DNA of 20,824 nt from JAQUGA01 sp964521105 (GCA_964521105.1 CAZFPO010000042.1:1-20824), one strand, 5' to 3'; numbered from the stretch's first letter, positions 1 to 7,022 are shown. The notes: generated by a model from the letters alone, not told the origin. Translations and numbers: made by a program.

Positions 1-648
1 GACATATATTTTAATCGTGCTAAATCAAAAGAGAGAATTGGCGATTTAGACGGTGCCATTGATGATTACTCAAAAGCTATAGAAATTTCACCCTCCGATT
101 TTCAAGCATATACTCGTCGAGGAGTTGTAAAATTTACAATTGACCGTTATAAAGATGCTTTACTTGATTATAATAAAGCGTTAGAATTAAATCCATCTGA
201 CTCAAAATTATTTATGTACCGTGGATTAGCTAAGGCTAAAATGAACGAAATTAAAGAAGCAATAGTTGATTTTGATAAAGCTATTGAATTAGATCCTAAA
301 AACTATGCCGCTTATACCTACCGTGGAAACGCAAAACTCAGATTTGATGATTTTAATGGAGCACTTACTGAATTTAATAAATCGATTGAAATTAACCCCA
401 AATTCGCCAAAGCATATTTTCACCGTGGAAACACAAAACTAATTGTTAAAGACTTTCAAGGGGCATTAAACGACTACAATAAAGGACTTGAATTAACCCC
501 AAATGATGCCGATTTTTATTATTTTAGAGGTAATGCAAAATTTAAATTAAATGATAAAAAAGGGGCTTGTATCGATTGGAACAAATCACTTGAACTTGGC
601 AAAGTTGAAGTATCAGGTTTAATTAAAAGGACGTGTGGAGAAAAATAA
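1..648 (+). CDS. TPR-repeat protein, 3' part (5' end outside window)
   Basis: The reading frame is open from the first base and ends at TAA 646-648, giving 215 visible residues. They form six consecutive 34-residue tetratricopeptide repeats (about residues 1-33, 34-67, 68-101, 102-135, 136-169, 170-203). Each carries the usual pattern: an aromatic/Arg-Gly start (AYxxRGxAK), a middle GA-x-x-DY/DF, and an end such as KAIELDPK. A short Cys-containing tail follows. TPR arrays form helical solenoids that bind protein partners, and no enzymatic domain is visible. The upstream part, including any signal peptide or effector domain, is missing, so the function cannot be named. A Met codon at 214 lies inside the third repeat and is not the start. 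The next gene is convergent, with its stop codon only 15 bases away and no clear terminator hairpin between them. Confidence 0.9.
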   Translation, partial: DIYFNRAKSKERIGDLDGAIDDYSKAIEISPSDFQAYTRRGVVKFTIDRYKDALLDYNKALELNPSDSKLFMYRGLAKAKMNEIKEAIVDFDKAIELDPKNYAAYTYRGNAKLRFDDFNGALTEFNKSIEINPKFAKAYFHRGNTKLIVKDFQGALNDYNKGLELTPNDADFYYFRGNAKFKLNDKKGACIDWNKSLELGKVEVSGLIKRTCGEK

Positions 649-663
649 AATCCTCTTAATTTT

Positions 664-1926
664 TTAATTAAATCTCGGATTAACAACATTATTATATATT
701 GAACCAAACGAATAACTTAACCCAAAATTCGCCCAAAAAGTATAGTCGGTTTGAAGTTGTTTAATACTTAGTAACACTTCATCACGCGAAGTAGTTCCTT
801 TAGGCAAGCCAATTTGGTCGCGTACAATATTATAATTCAAACTAACATTCATCGACAAGCCTTTAAACAAACGCCATTCAACACTAGTGTATATTTGAAT
901 ATTATTTTTTTTGAAATCATTTAAAATAGCTGAACCATCAAGATAAAGATAAATATTTCCCCACTTTTGGATGTTTTGATAGGTTAATGAAATATTATGC
1001 CTTCCTGTTAATTCTTTTGTCTTATAATAAATAGTAGTGTCAATGTAATCATAATATGATGGACCTATAGTGTACGACAAACAAAGCTTACGGCGATTAT
1101 ATTCCGAATATTTGTAAAAGTTATACTCAATGGTTGGTTTAAATCCAATTGCAAAATTTAAATTCGAATAGGTCGAAATATTAGAGTTAACATACTCACC
1201 TACCGACCAATGATCGTTGATGCTTTTACCGTATAAATGAGAAAAATAGTATGATTTATTGGTGCCAATAATTTCATCGCCTTCATACATAAAGCGCTGT
1301 TCGTTATGCGAATTTCCAAGGCTAAAATAAATTTTTGAGGCATCGGTAGTTCGATTTGCTGATAAAGAGGAAGATACATAAATTGAAGAGCTACTCGATT
1401 GAGCATTAAAATTTCCGCTTGCATCTATACTAAAAACCCACGAATTCCACTTATCTAAAACTTTAGACTCTTCAGTTTCATTTTGCTGGTAATCGATGGT
1501 GATAAATTCAATTAAAGGAGTTTTTGAAACATAACGAATTAAACCAATCTTAAGCTTTTTTTCTAAAATAGTTCTAATTTCATCGCTTGTAGCATCGGAA
1601 TTAGTAGTTACTTTGATGGTGTCATTTATTCCTTTAAATGAATTTTGACCAATAAAAAACAACGAAAACTCATTTCCGCCTCCATTTGTAAAATTTTCGG
1701 TAACTAGCAAATGAACATGTGCCACCTTAGTATCCCGAACATAATTTACCCATTTAATATTTTTTTTGATAGAGGATAAATCACAATAATTACAATCGAT
1801 AAACAAATTAATTGCATCTTTACGAATGCTATCAACTAATAACGAATCTAATATTTGTGAACTTGAAAATTTGGATATTGATAATAAAAGCACTAACAAT
1901 AAAAGATTTTTCTGCTTAATAATCAT
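664..1926 (-). CDS. Secreted/outer-membrane protein with probable C-terminal beta-barrel, function unknown
   Basis: 420 residues. The N-terminus (residues 1-24) is a signal peptide: Lys at position 4, a leucine-rich core, then a Ser-rich stretch ending in SSSQ. Residues 40-140 form a soluble domain containing FIDCNYC (Cys45 and Cys48) followed by KWVNYVRD, and later GLIRYVSKTPL. From about residue 160 to the end, alternating polar/aromatic strands and a terminal YSFGS-x-NNVVNPRFN resemble an outer-membrane beta-barrel. I recognise the overall architecture from unnamed Bacteroidota proteins but know no assigned function. The gene stands alone on the minus strand with its own -7 promoter element 32 bases upstream of the start. 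The ATG chosen is the first one and gives a well-formed signal peptide. A role in envelope maintenance or transport is only a guess. Confidence 0.8.
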   Translation of the reverse strand: MIIKQKNLLLLVLLLSISKFSSSQILDSLLVDSIRKDAINLFIDCNYCDLSSIKKNIKWVNYVRDTKVAHVHLLVTENFTNGGGNEFSLFFIGQNSFKGINDTIKVTTNSDATSDEIRTILEKKLKIGLIRYVSKTPLIEFITIDYQQNETEESKVLDKWNSWVFSIDASGNFNAQSSSSSIYVSSSLSANRTTDASKIYFSLGNSHNEQRFMYEGDEIIGTNKSYYFSHLYGKSINDHWSVGEYVNSNISTYSNLNFAIGFKPTIEYNFYKYSEYNRRKLCLSYTIGPSYYDYIDTTIYYKTKELTGRHNISLTYQNIQKWGNIYLYLDGSAILNDFKKNNIQIYTSVEWRLFKGLSMNVSLNYNIVRDQIGLPKGTTSRDEVLLSIKQLQTDYTFWANFGLSYSFGSIYNNVVNPRFN

Positions 1927-1957
1927 AAAAAAACACTTTCTGCTTATATATTTATGA

Positions 1958-1965
1958 CAAAAATA
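1958..1965 (-). promoter_or_regulatory. Bacteroidota -7 promoter element for the 664-1926 gene
   Basis: Reading the minus strand, this is TATTTTTG, an exact match to the TAnnTTTG consensus of the Bacteroidota primary sigma factor. It ends 31 bases before the ATG, giving an expected leader of roughly 25 nt. No TTG -33 element is evident at the usual distance, so the call rests on the -7 match and position. Confidence 0.5.
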
Positions 1966-2016
1966 TTAAAATAAATTCGTTTTATTTAAATGACATATAA
2001 TAAAAAATATTAAATT

Positions 2017-3021
2017 TTATGATTTTATTTTTTGGAAAGCACCTATTTTTTCAACTACCTCTTTTTCAAATGAATAGATTAATCTTTCTTTTTCGGTTTC
2101 TTCCTTATTTTTATCAAAAACTCCATTACAATTGTGTACACTTACTTTAATTATTCTTAAAACAACTTTATTATCCTTTTCAAAAATTTTCAGAAAAAAA
2201 GATAACCTTTCACAATAATTTGAATTAATTTCTTTAAAATATTTACCCACCTCTGTATTATATTCAAAATTACCCTTACTCGACACATACATTGTATCTT
2301 TGTTGGGGATTTTATAATTGTTTATTGTTTCAATTTCTTTCCCTTTTGAATTGGTTTTAAAAATTGTATCGCTATAATTTGTAAATGAAGAAACATGGTA
2401 AAACGATGAATCTTTTTCATTAATTGGTATACTATAATTTGAATTTTCAATATAAGGTGAAAGAGGTAAATTAAACTTATTGCTGTCGAGTAACGATATG
2501 TTATTTATTTTTTCAATTAACTCTAACTTACTCATTTTAAATTCGTAAGACACATTAAAATCAAATTTTTTCACATAGCTTGTTGCACAAAATGCAAAAA
2601 CAGAAACCACTATTGGAACAAATGGAGGCAGTGATAAGTAATAAGTAAATTTTTTCTTTTTAAAAATAAAATTTGAAAAAGGCAAAACCAACAGAGCTAT
2701 GTAATCAGTATAGTCAACAACACGTGAAATTTGAAAGAACGAATTTGAATTCCAGAAGTCAATTAAAAATTGCGATAACGGAGATTTCCACCATATAAAT
2801 CCTAAGGCTACGAAAATCAAAACATGAATTCTCAGCTTTGGAAATAAAGCTATCCAAAACAATGAAAAAACAAACAATCCTGAAATATCCGAAATCTTAC
2901 CGGTAAAAATATTGCTAAAAGTTTTTTTGAATAAAAAGTCATTTAAAAGCAAAATTATTAGAGCCAAAATAAACCAATACGATTTAAAAATTTTAAGCTC
3001 AATTCTGTTATTATTTGCCAT
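2017..3021 (-). CDS. Multi-pass membrane protein with TGKISD motif, function unknown
   Basis: 334 residues from ATG at 3021. A longer frame reaches 3159, but its extra 46 residues would run through the promoter region between the divergent genes, and a TAnnTTTG element lies just upstream of 3021, so I chose the shorter start. The N-terminal half has about five hydrophobic segments (near residues 13-27, 48-63, 65-78, 104-120 and 128-148). It carries LND (26-28), TGKISD-x-SGL (40-49), WWKSP (77-81) and RVVDYTDYIAL (100-110). I recall this motif set from small unnamed membrane proteins in several phyla, without a known activity. The C-terminal half (about 150-334) is hydrophilic, Asn/Lys/Ser-rich and probably on one side of the inner membrane. 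It is divergent from the S9 peptidase gene. No function is proposed. Confidence 0.75.
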   Translation of the reverse strand: MANNNRIELKIFKSYWFILALIILLLNDFLFKKTFSNIFTGKISDISGLFVFSLFWIALFPKLRIHVLIFVALGFIWWKSPLSQFLIDFWNSNSFFQISRVVDYTDYIALLVLPFSNFIFKKKKFTYYLSLPPFVPIVVSVFAFCATSYVKKFDFNVSYEFKMSKLELIEKINNISLLDSNKFNLPLSPYIENSNYSIPINEKDSSFYHVSSFTNYSDTIFKTNSKGKEIETINNYKIPNKDTMYVSSKGNFEYNTEVGKYFKEINSNYCERLSFFLKIFEKDNKVVLRIIKVSVHNCNGVFDKNKEETEKERLIYSFEKEVVEKIGAFQKIKS

Positions 3022-3048
3022 GTAATAGTTTTTTGTCCAAAATATTTT

Positions 3049-3056
3049 CAAATTTA
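3049..3056 (-). promoter_or_regulatory. -7 promoter element for the TGKISD membrane protein
   Basis: The minus strand reads TAAATTTG, an exact TAnnTTTG match, ending 27 bases before the ATG at 3021. The only upstream TTG (3086-3088) is 29 bp away, longer than usual. The element supports the 3021 start over the upstream one at 3159. Confidence 0.5.
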
Positions 3057-3147
3057 CAAAAAATTGAAATACAGATAATAATCTGCAAATTTTAACGATA
3101 AATAATTGGCATAAGTCGATAAACCAATAATGCATAAATTTTTGGAT

Positions 3148-3155
3148 TATATTTG
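3148..3155 (+). promoter_or_regulatory. -7 promoter element for the S9 peptidase gene
   Basis: TATATTTG matches TAnnTTTG and lies 17 bases upstream of the peptidase ATG, implying a very short leader of about 10 nt. No TTG is found at the usual -33 distance. The 151-base gap between the divergent starts holds this element and the one at 3049-3056. Confidence 0.5.
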
Positions 3156-3172
3156 CCAAAAAAAGTTACATT

Positions 3173-5353
3173 ATGAAACAAAAACATTTTTCAATTTTCA
3201 TTTTACTTTTCATCATTAGTTTACCTGTTTTTTCGCAAAACGAGGCAAAAGTTACCTTAGAGGATATATGGATGAATTATGCTTTTTATCCCGATAGAGC
3301 CGAAAACATAACCCCACTTAACGACGACAAACACTACGTAATTCTGGAAAATGGTATTTTTATTGAAAAATACGAGTATAAAACTGGGAAAAAAATAGAA
3401 ACATTAGCCCGTAGTGGCGAAATATTAGATCCAAAAACGAACAAATCCATTGGAAAAATTGATGATTTTTCGTTTAGTTCCGACGAAACAAAATTACTCA
3501 TATCTTATGACGAAACCAGTCTTTATCGTAGGTCAAGCGAATCATACTTTTTAGTATATAATCTTAAAACTAAAGCCACACAACTTATTTTTGAAGATGG
3601 AAAAATTCAATTAGCCCAATTTTCTCCCGATGGACAAAATGTTTCGTTTATTTATAAGAATAATTTATACATAAAAAATCTTGTTACAAACAAATTAACC
3701 CAAGTTACTACTGATGGATTAGACAGAAATATTATTAATGGAAGTACCGATTGGGTTTATGAAGAAGAGTTTGAACTAACCAAAGGATATTCGTGGTCGC
3801 CCGATGGAAAAAAAATAGCGTTTATGCGATTTGACGAAAGTAAAGTTAAAGAATATAGTATGCAAATGTGGGGCGAATTATATCCCGAAGAACATAAATT
3901 TAAATATCCAAAAGCAGGGGAAGACAATTCGGTAGTTGATGTATTAATTTTTGACACGGATTTAAATAAATCATACAAATTAGATGTAGGTTCGCAAAAC
4001 GATCAATATATACCTCGTTTTTATTGGATACCAAGCACTAATAATTTATTAATAATGAAGATGAATCGTCATCAAAGCAAGATGGAGTTAATTAAATTTG
4101 ATTATCCTCAATTAACCCAAAAAACAATTTATACTGAAGAAAATAAATATTGGATTGACGTACCCGAATTATTTTTATCATCAAATGGAAAAGATATTAT
4201 TTTATCATCAGAAGCAGATGGATATAACCATATATATATTGTAGAAATTTTGAGTGGAACAAAAAAACAAATTACAAAAGGCAAATGGGATGTAGAACAC
4301 ATACAAGGGGTTGATGAAATTTCAAATAAAATTTATTTCACTGCTTTTATGGAATCAAGCATCGAAACCGTATTAGCATCGGTATCAAAAGAGGGTAAAA
4401 TTGAAAAATTATCGAGCCAAAAGGGGAATAACAGTGGAGTTTTTAGTAAAAAATTCACATACTATTTTAACACCTATTCAAATAGCACAACTCCACCTAC
4501 CTTAAATTTATACGATAGTAAAGGAAAACTTGTAAGAGAGATAATCACAAACAACGCGTTGAAAGAAAAACTCAAAAAATACAAACTATCACCTAAAGAA
4601 TTTTTCACTTTCAAAACGTCAACAGGAAATGAATTAGATGCATGGATGATAAAACCAACAAATTTTGACTCAACAAAAAAATATCCTGTTTTAATGTATG
4701 TATATGGAGGACCAGGTTCCAAGTCGGTTGAAAACCAATGGGATTATTTTGATTATTTTTGGTATCAGGTTTTAGCAGATAGAGGATATATTGTAGCATG
4801 CGTTGATAATAGAGGAACAAATGGCAAAGGCGAAGAATTTAAAAAATGTATCTATAAACAAATGGGTAAATTTGAAACCGAAGACCAAATTGAAGGAGCA
4901 AAATATTTTTCAAATCTATCATTCGTAGATGGAAAAAGAATTGGAATTTGGGGTTGGAGTTACGGAGGATATATGTCGACATTATGTATAACCAAAGGAG
5001 CCACTCAGTTTAAAACAGCTATTGCGGTTGCTCCAGTTACCAATTGGAGATACTACGACAACATCTATACTGAACGATTTATGCAAACGCCAAAAGAAAA
5101 TCCAAAAGGATACGATGACAATTCGCCAATTAATCATGTAAGTAAATTAAAAGGTAATTTTTTATTAATTCATGGTTCTGCCGATGATAATGTTCATTAT
5201 CAAAACAGCATGATGTTAGTAAATTCATTAGTTAAAGCAGGTAAACAATTTGAAATGTTTGTATATCCAAATCGAAATCATAATATTGCCGGCGGAACTA
5301 CTCGATATCATTTGTACGTATTACTAACAGATTTTATTGAAAGAAAATTATAA
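3173..5353 (+). CDS. Dipeptidyl-peptidase-IV-like S9 family serine peptidase, exported
   Basis: 726 residues, full length for the family. Residues 1-22 are a signal peptide (hydrophobic core, cleavage near FSQ), placing the enzyme in the periplasm or outer-membrane space. Residues of about 40-480 form the beta-propeller, including DWVYEEEF (193-200), whose Glu198/Glu199 correspond to the pair that binds the free N-terminus of peptide substrates in DPP-IV. Residues of about 490-726 are the alpha/beta-hydrolase domain: Tyr511 in VYGGPG (oxyanion hole), nucleophile Ser596 in GWSYGGY, WRYYDNIYTERF (about 625-636), Asp671 in HGSADDNVH and His703 in NRNHN. All catalytic residues are present, so activity releasing X-Pro or X-Ala dipeptides is expected; the exact specificity is inferred. 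It probably helps use dietary or environmental peptides. It has its own -7 element upstream and is followed by the independent rpsU promoter. Confidence 0.95.
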   Translation: MKQKHFSIFILLFIISLPVFSQNEAKVTLEDIWMNYAFYPDRAENITPLNDDKHYVILENGIFIEKYEYKTGKKIETLARSGEILDPKTNKSIGKIDDFSFSSDETKLLISYDETSLYRRSSESYFLVYNLKTKATQLIFEDGKIQLAQFSPDGQNVSFIYKNNLYIKNLVTNKLTQVTTDGLDRNIINGSTDWVYEEEFELTKGYSWSPDGKKIAFMRFDESKVKEYSMQMWGELYPEEHKFKYPKAGEDNSVVDVLIFDTDLNKSYKLDVGSQNDQYIPRFYWIPSTNNLLIMKMNRHQSKMELIKFDYPQLTQKTIYTEENKYWIDVPELFLSSNGKDIILSSEADGYNHIYIVEILSGTKKQITKGKWDVEHIQGVDEISNKIYFTAFMESSIETVLASVSKEGKIEKLSSQKGNNSGVFSKKFTYYFNTYSNSTTPPTLNLYDSKGKLVREIITNNALKEKLKKYKLSPKEFFTFKTSTGNELDAWMIKPTNFDSTKKYPVLMYVYGGPGSKSVENQWDYFDYFWYQVLADRGYIVACVDNRGTNGKGEEFKKCIYKQMGKFETEDQIEGAKYFSNLSFVDGKRIGIWGWSYGGYMSTLCITKGATQFKTAIAVAPVTNWRYYDNIYTERFMQTPKENPKGYDDNSPINHVSKLKGNFLLIHGSADDNVHYQNSMMLVNSLVKAGKQFEMFVYPNRNHNIAGGTTRYHLYVLLTDFIERKL

Positions 5354-5359
5354 AAAAAC

Positions 5360-5389
5360 TTGTTTGAAATAAAATTATTACTACTTTTG
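5360..5389 (+). promoter_or_regulatory. rpsU promoter (TTG - 19 bp - TACTTTTG)
   Basis: TTG at 5360-5362 and TACTTTTG at 5382-5389 are separated by 19 bp, the ideal layout for the Bacteroidota primary sigma factor; a second TTG lies at 5364-5366. Start of transcription is expected a few bases after 5389, giving a leader of about 50 nt before the rpsU ATG. Confidence 0.75.
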
Positions 5390-5427
5390 CAACTCGAAAA
5401 ATCGAATAATTAATTACATTTATTAAA

Positions 5428-5437
5428 AGAAAGAGGT
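5428..5437 (+). promoter_or_regulatory. Extended Shine-Dalgarno-like sequence of rpsU
   Basis: AGAAAGAGGT ends 6 bases before the rpsU ATG. The complement of a typical Bacteroidota 16S 3' tail is AGAAAGGAGGTG, so the site matches AGAAAG plus AGGT with one unpaired rRNA base. Neighbouring genes (tuf, nusG, rplK, rplL, rpoC) have no such sequence. Confidence 0.6.
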
Positions 5438-5443
5438 ATTATT

Positions 5444-5635
5444 ATGATTATTGTTCCCATAAAAGAAGGAGAAAACATCGACAGAGCCTTAAAAAAATTG
5501 AAACGCAAATTTGAAAAAACAGGCATTGTTAAAGAATTACGTGAACGTCAAAAATTTACAAAACCTTCCATCATCAAAAGGGAGCAACGCTTAAAAGCAA
5601 TTTACATTGAACAGACTTATTCTAACAATGATTAA
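5444..5635 (+). CDS. rpsU: Ribosomal protein bS21
   Basis: 63 residues, the usual length in this phylum. The N-terminus (MIIVPIKEGENIDRALKKLKRKFEKTG) and the basic helical middle (ELRERQKF-x-KPS-x-x-KR) are diagnostic for bS21. The protein sits on the platform of the 30S subunit next to the 3' tail of 16S rRNA. In Bacteroidota, bS21 together with bS18 and bS6 is known to hold the anti-Shine-Dalgarno tail in a pocket, so that ordinary initiation does not use it. The gene has a textbook promoter at 5360-5389, an unusually strong rRNA-complementary sequence at 5428-5437, and a terminator hairpin at 5660-5708. Autoregulation by ribosomes lacking bS21, as reported in Flavobacterium johnsoniae, would fit this layout; that step is inference here. 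Confidence 0.95.
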   Translation: MIIVPIKEGENIDRALKKLKRKFEKTGIVKELRERQKFTKPSIIKREQRLKAIYIEQTYSNND

Positions 5636-5655
5636 TTTTTTTTAAGAAAAACTAC

Positions 5656-5686
5656 TTGCAAACCGTAAAATGTTGTTGTATCTTTA
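5656..5686 (+). promoter_or_regulatory. xerC promoter (TTG - 20 bp - TATCTTTA) inside the rpsU terminator
   Basis: TTG at 5656-5658 and TATCTTTA at 5679-5686 are 20 bp apart. The last base differs from the TAnnTTTG consensus, but the flanking bases (TATCTTTACACC) look like common Bacteroidota start regions. The -7 element lies wholly within the loop of the terminator hairpin, and the expected start near 5690 leaves a leader of about 20 nt to the xerC ATG at 5709. Confidence 0.55.
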
Positions 5687-5708
5687 CACACCATTTTACG
5701 GTTTTTTT
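5660..5708 (+). terminator. Intrinsic terminator of rpsU
   Basis: A perfect 13-bp inverted repeat: AAACCGTAAAATG (5660-5672) and CATTTTACGGTTT (5692-5704), with a 19-base loop and a run of seven T ending at 5708. The next base is the A of the xerC ATG. The long loop is unusual and contains the xerC -7 element. Confidence 0.8.
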
Positions 5709-6596
5709 ATGCAACTATCCGAATACACACAATATCTAACTTCCGAAAAACGATACTCCTCGCATACTGTAAAATCGTATTTATCAGATATTGAGCAATT
5801 TTCCTTTTATTTGAAAGTCCAATATCAGCTTGAAGATTTATCAAAAGCCACCGCTATTCAAATCAGGTCGTGGATTTCTCAATTAATGATTGATAAAATA
5901 AATAGTCGAAGTGTAAACCGGAAACTATCAACTCTCCGAAACTATTACAAATATTTGATTCGTCATGGATATATTGAAATAAGCCCCATTGAAACCATTG
6001 TTGCTCCTAAAACAAAAAAACGATTACCACAATTTTTAGACTCTTCAAAAATTGATGAGTTACTCGATTTGGAATTTTATAACGAAGGATTTGAAGGAGT
6101 ACGAGACAATCTTATATTAAATATATTGTATGCAACTGGAATTCGATTATCGGAATTAATAAATATAAAAGATTCCGATATTGATATTTCATTACAAAAT
6201 ATTAAAGTTACTGGTAAAAGAAATAAAGAAAGAATAATTCCAATAGGTAAAGGGCTTCTAAAAAATATTGAAGACTATATAAAATTGCGAGATGAATCCT
6301 TTGATAACAATAAACAAAACCCCTATTTGCTTGTTACAATAAAAGGGAATAAAATTTATCCCAAAAGTGTTTATCGAATTGTAAGGAGCAATATGGGGAG
6401 AGTAACAACACAATCAAAAAAGAGCCCACACGTAATGCGTCATACATTTGCCACGCATTTATTAAACGAAGGAGCAGATATAAATGCAATAAAAGAACTG
6501 CTAGGTCATGCCAATTTATCGGCTACACAAATATATACTCATAATACGATAGGTAAATTAAAAAAAATATATAAACAAGCTCATCCACGAGCATAA
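5709..6596 (+). CDS. xerC: Tyrosine recombinase of the XerC/XerD family
   Basis: 295 residues from ATG 5709. An upstream ATG at 5670 lies inside the terminator arm and adds 13 non-conserved residues, so I rejected it. Residues 1-95 are the SAM-like core-binding domain (EYTQYLTSEKRYSSHTVKSY). Residues of about 105-295 are the catalytic domain with Arg146 (ATGIRLSEL), Lys170 (TGKRNKER), His241 and Arg244 (HVMRHTFATH), His267 (LLGHANL) and the nucleophile Tyr276 (ATQIYTH), so the active site is complete. The family resolves chromosome dimers at dif during division. XerC is more likely than a phage integrase because of the housekeeping context, the standard length and the absence of any att repeat nearby. 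It lies 13 bases before hpf with no terminator between, so the two are probably cotranscribed. Confidence 0.9.
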   Translation: MQLSEYTQYLTSEKRYSSHTVKSYLSDIEQFSFYLKVQYQLEDLSKATAIQIRSWISQLMIDKINSRSVNRKLSTLRNYYKYLIRHGYIEISPIETIVAPKTKKRLPQFLDSSKIDELLDLEFYNEGFEGVRDNLILNILYATGIRLSELINIKDSDIDISLQNIKVTGKRNKERIIPIGKGLLKNIEDYIKLRDESFDNNKQNPYLLVTIKGNKIYPKSVYRIVRSNMGRVTTQSKKSPHVMRHTFATHLLNEGADINAIKELLGHANLSATQIYTHNTIGKLKKIYKQAHPRA

Positions 6597-6597
6597 A

Positions 6598-6605
6598 AAA
6601 GGAGG
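6598..6605 (+). promoter_or_regulatory. Perfect Shine-Dalgarno sequence of hpf
   Basis: AAAGGAGG lies 4 bases before the hpf ATG and is fully complementary to the 16S rRNA 3' tail. It is the only uninterrupted SD of this strength seen before any gene in the window. Confidence 0.75.
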
Positions 6606-6609
6606 AAAC

Positions 6610-6909
6610 ATGAACAGTAAAATCAATGCCGTACATTTTAAAGCAGACAGCAAACTCGAAAATTTCATTCAAGAACGTATAAACAAATTAGTAAAAATCC
6701 ATGATGGAGTAATAGGTTCGGAAGTTTTATTAAAAATAGAAAATACAGATAAACCTGAAAACAAAACCGTAGAGATGAAGTTAATGATAAAAGGGAATGA
6801 TTTGTTTGCTTCAAAAACTGGAAAATCCTTTGAAGAAGCAACCGACATAACAATTACTGCCTTACAAAAACAACTGTTAAAGAAGAAAGATAAAATAAAA
6901 GGCAACTAA
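6610..6909 (+). CDS. hpf: Ribosome hibernation promoting factor, short form (HPF/RaiA family)
   Basis: 99 residues, matching the short HPF/RaiA form without the C-terminal dimerisation domain of long HPF. The beta-alpha-beta-beta-beta-alpha layout is visible: an N-terminal strand (KINAVHFKAD), helix (KLENFIQERINKLVK), strands (GSEVLLKIEN, KTVEMKLMIKGNDLFASKTGKSFEEA) and a C-terminal basic helix (ALQKQLLKKKDKIKG). These proteins bind the decoding site of the 30S subunit and silence ribosomes when growth slows. The gene follows xerC by 13 bases and ends in an intrinsic terminator (6974-7004). Its start is preceded by a perfect Shine-Dalgarno, which is exceptional in this neighbourhood and may link its translation to the state of the 16S tail. 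Confidence 0.9.
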   Translation: MNSKINAVHFKADSKLENFIQERINKLVKIHDGVIGSEVLLKIENTDKPENKTVEMKLMIKGNDLFASKTGKSFEEATDITITALQKQLLKKKDKIKGN

Positions 6910-6943
6910 ATTTATTTTTTTATAAAAAAAAGTTTACTGAATG

Positions 6944-6974
6944 TTTGGTAAATCAATTTTTATTTTTAATTTTG
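6944..6974 (+). promoter_or_regulatory. Promoter of the tRNA-tuf operon (TTTG - 19 bp - TAATTTTG)
   Basis: TTTG at 6944-6947 and TAATTTTG at 6967-6974 are separated by 19 bp, a full consensus match for Bacteroidota. The final G of the -7 element is also the first base of the hpf terminator stem. Transcription is expected to start around 6979-6983, at the end of the left stem arm, about 40 nt before the first tRNA. Confidence 0.75.
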
Positions 6975-7004
6975 CAGTCCCTTTTGATAGGGACTGCGTT
7001 TTTT
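6974..7004 (+). terminator. Intrinsic terminator of hpf
   Basis: A perfect 8-bp GC-rich stem, GCAGTCCC (6974-6981) and GGGACTGC (6990-6997), with an 8-base loop followed by GTTTTTT. It lies 64 bases after the hpf stop and overlaps the promoter of the tRNA operon. Confidence 0.8.
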
Positions 7005-7022
7005 GAATAGTTGAACGAGCAT

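Noticed and set aside
214..648. Separate TPR gene starting at Met 214
   Set aside because: The frame is open from base 1 and two more TPR repeats precede this Met, so it is internal.
3022..3159. Longer N-terminus for the TGKISD membrane protein
   Set aside because: The extension covers the divergent promoter region, including both -7 elements, and the conserved motifs begin after Met at 3021.
5670..5708. Longer N-terminus for XerC
   Set aside because: It would start inside the terminator stem, before the predicted transcription start; MQLSEYTQYL is the normal beginning.
5709..6596. Integrase of a mobile element or integron
   Set aside because: No att repeats, cargo genes or tRNA-end duplications are seen; context is housekeeping and the length matches chromosomal Xer proteins.
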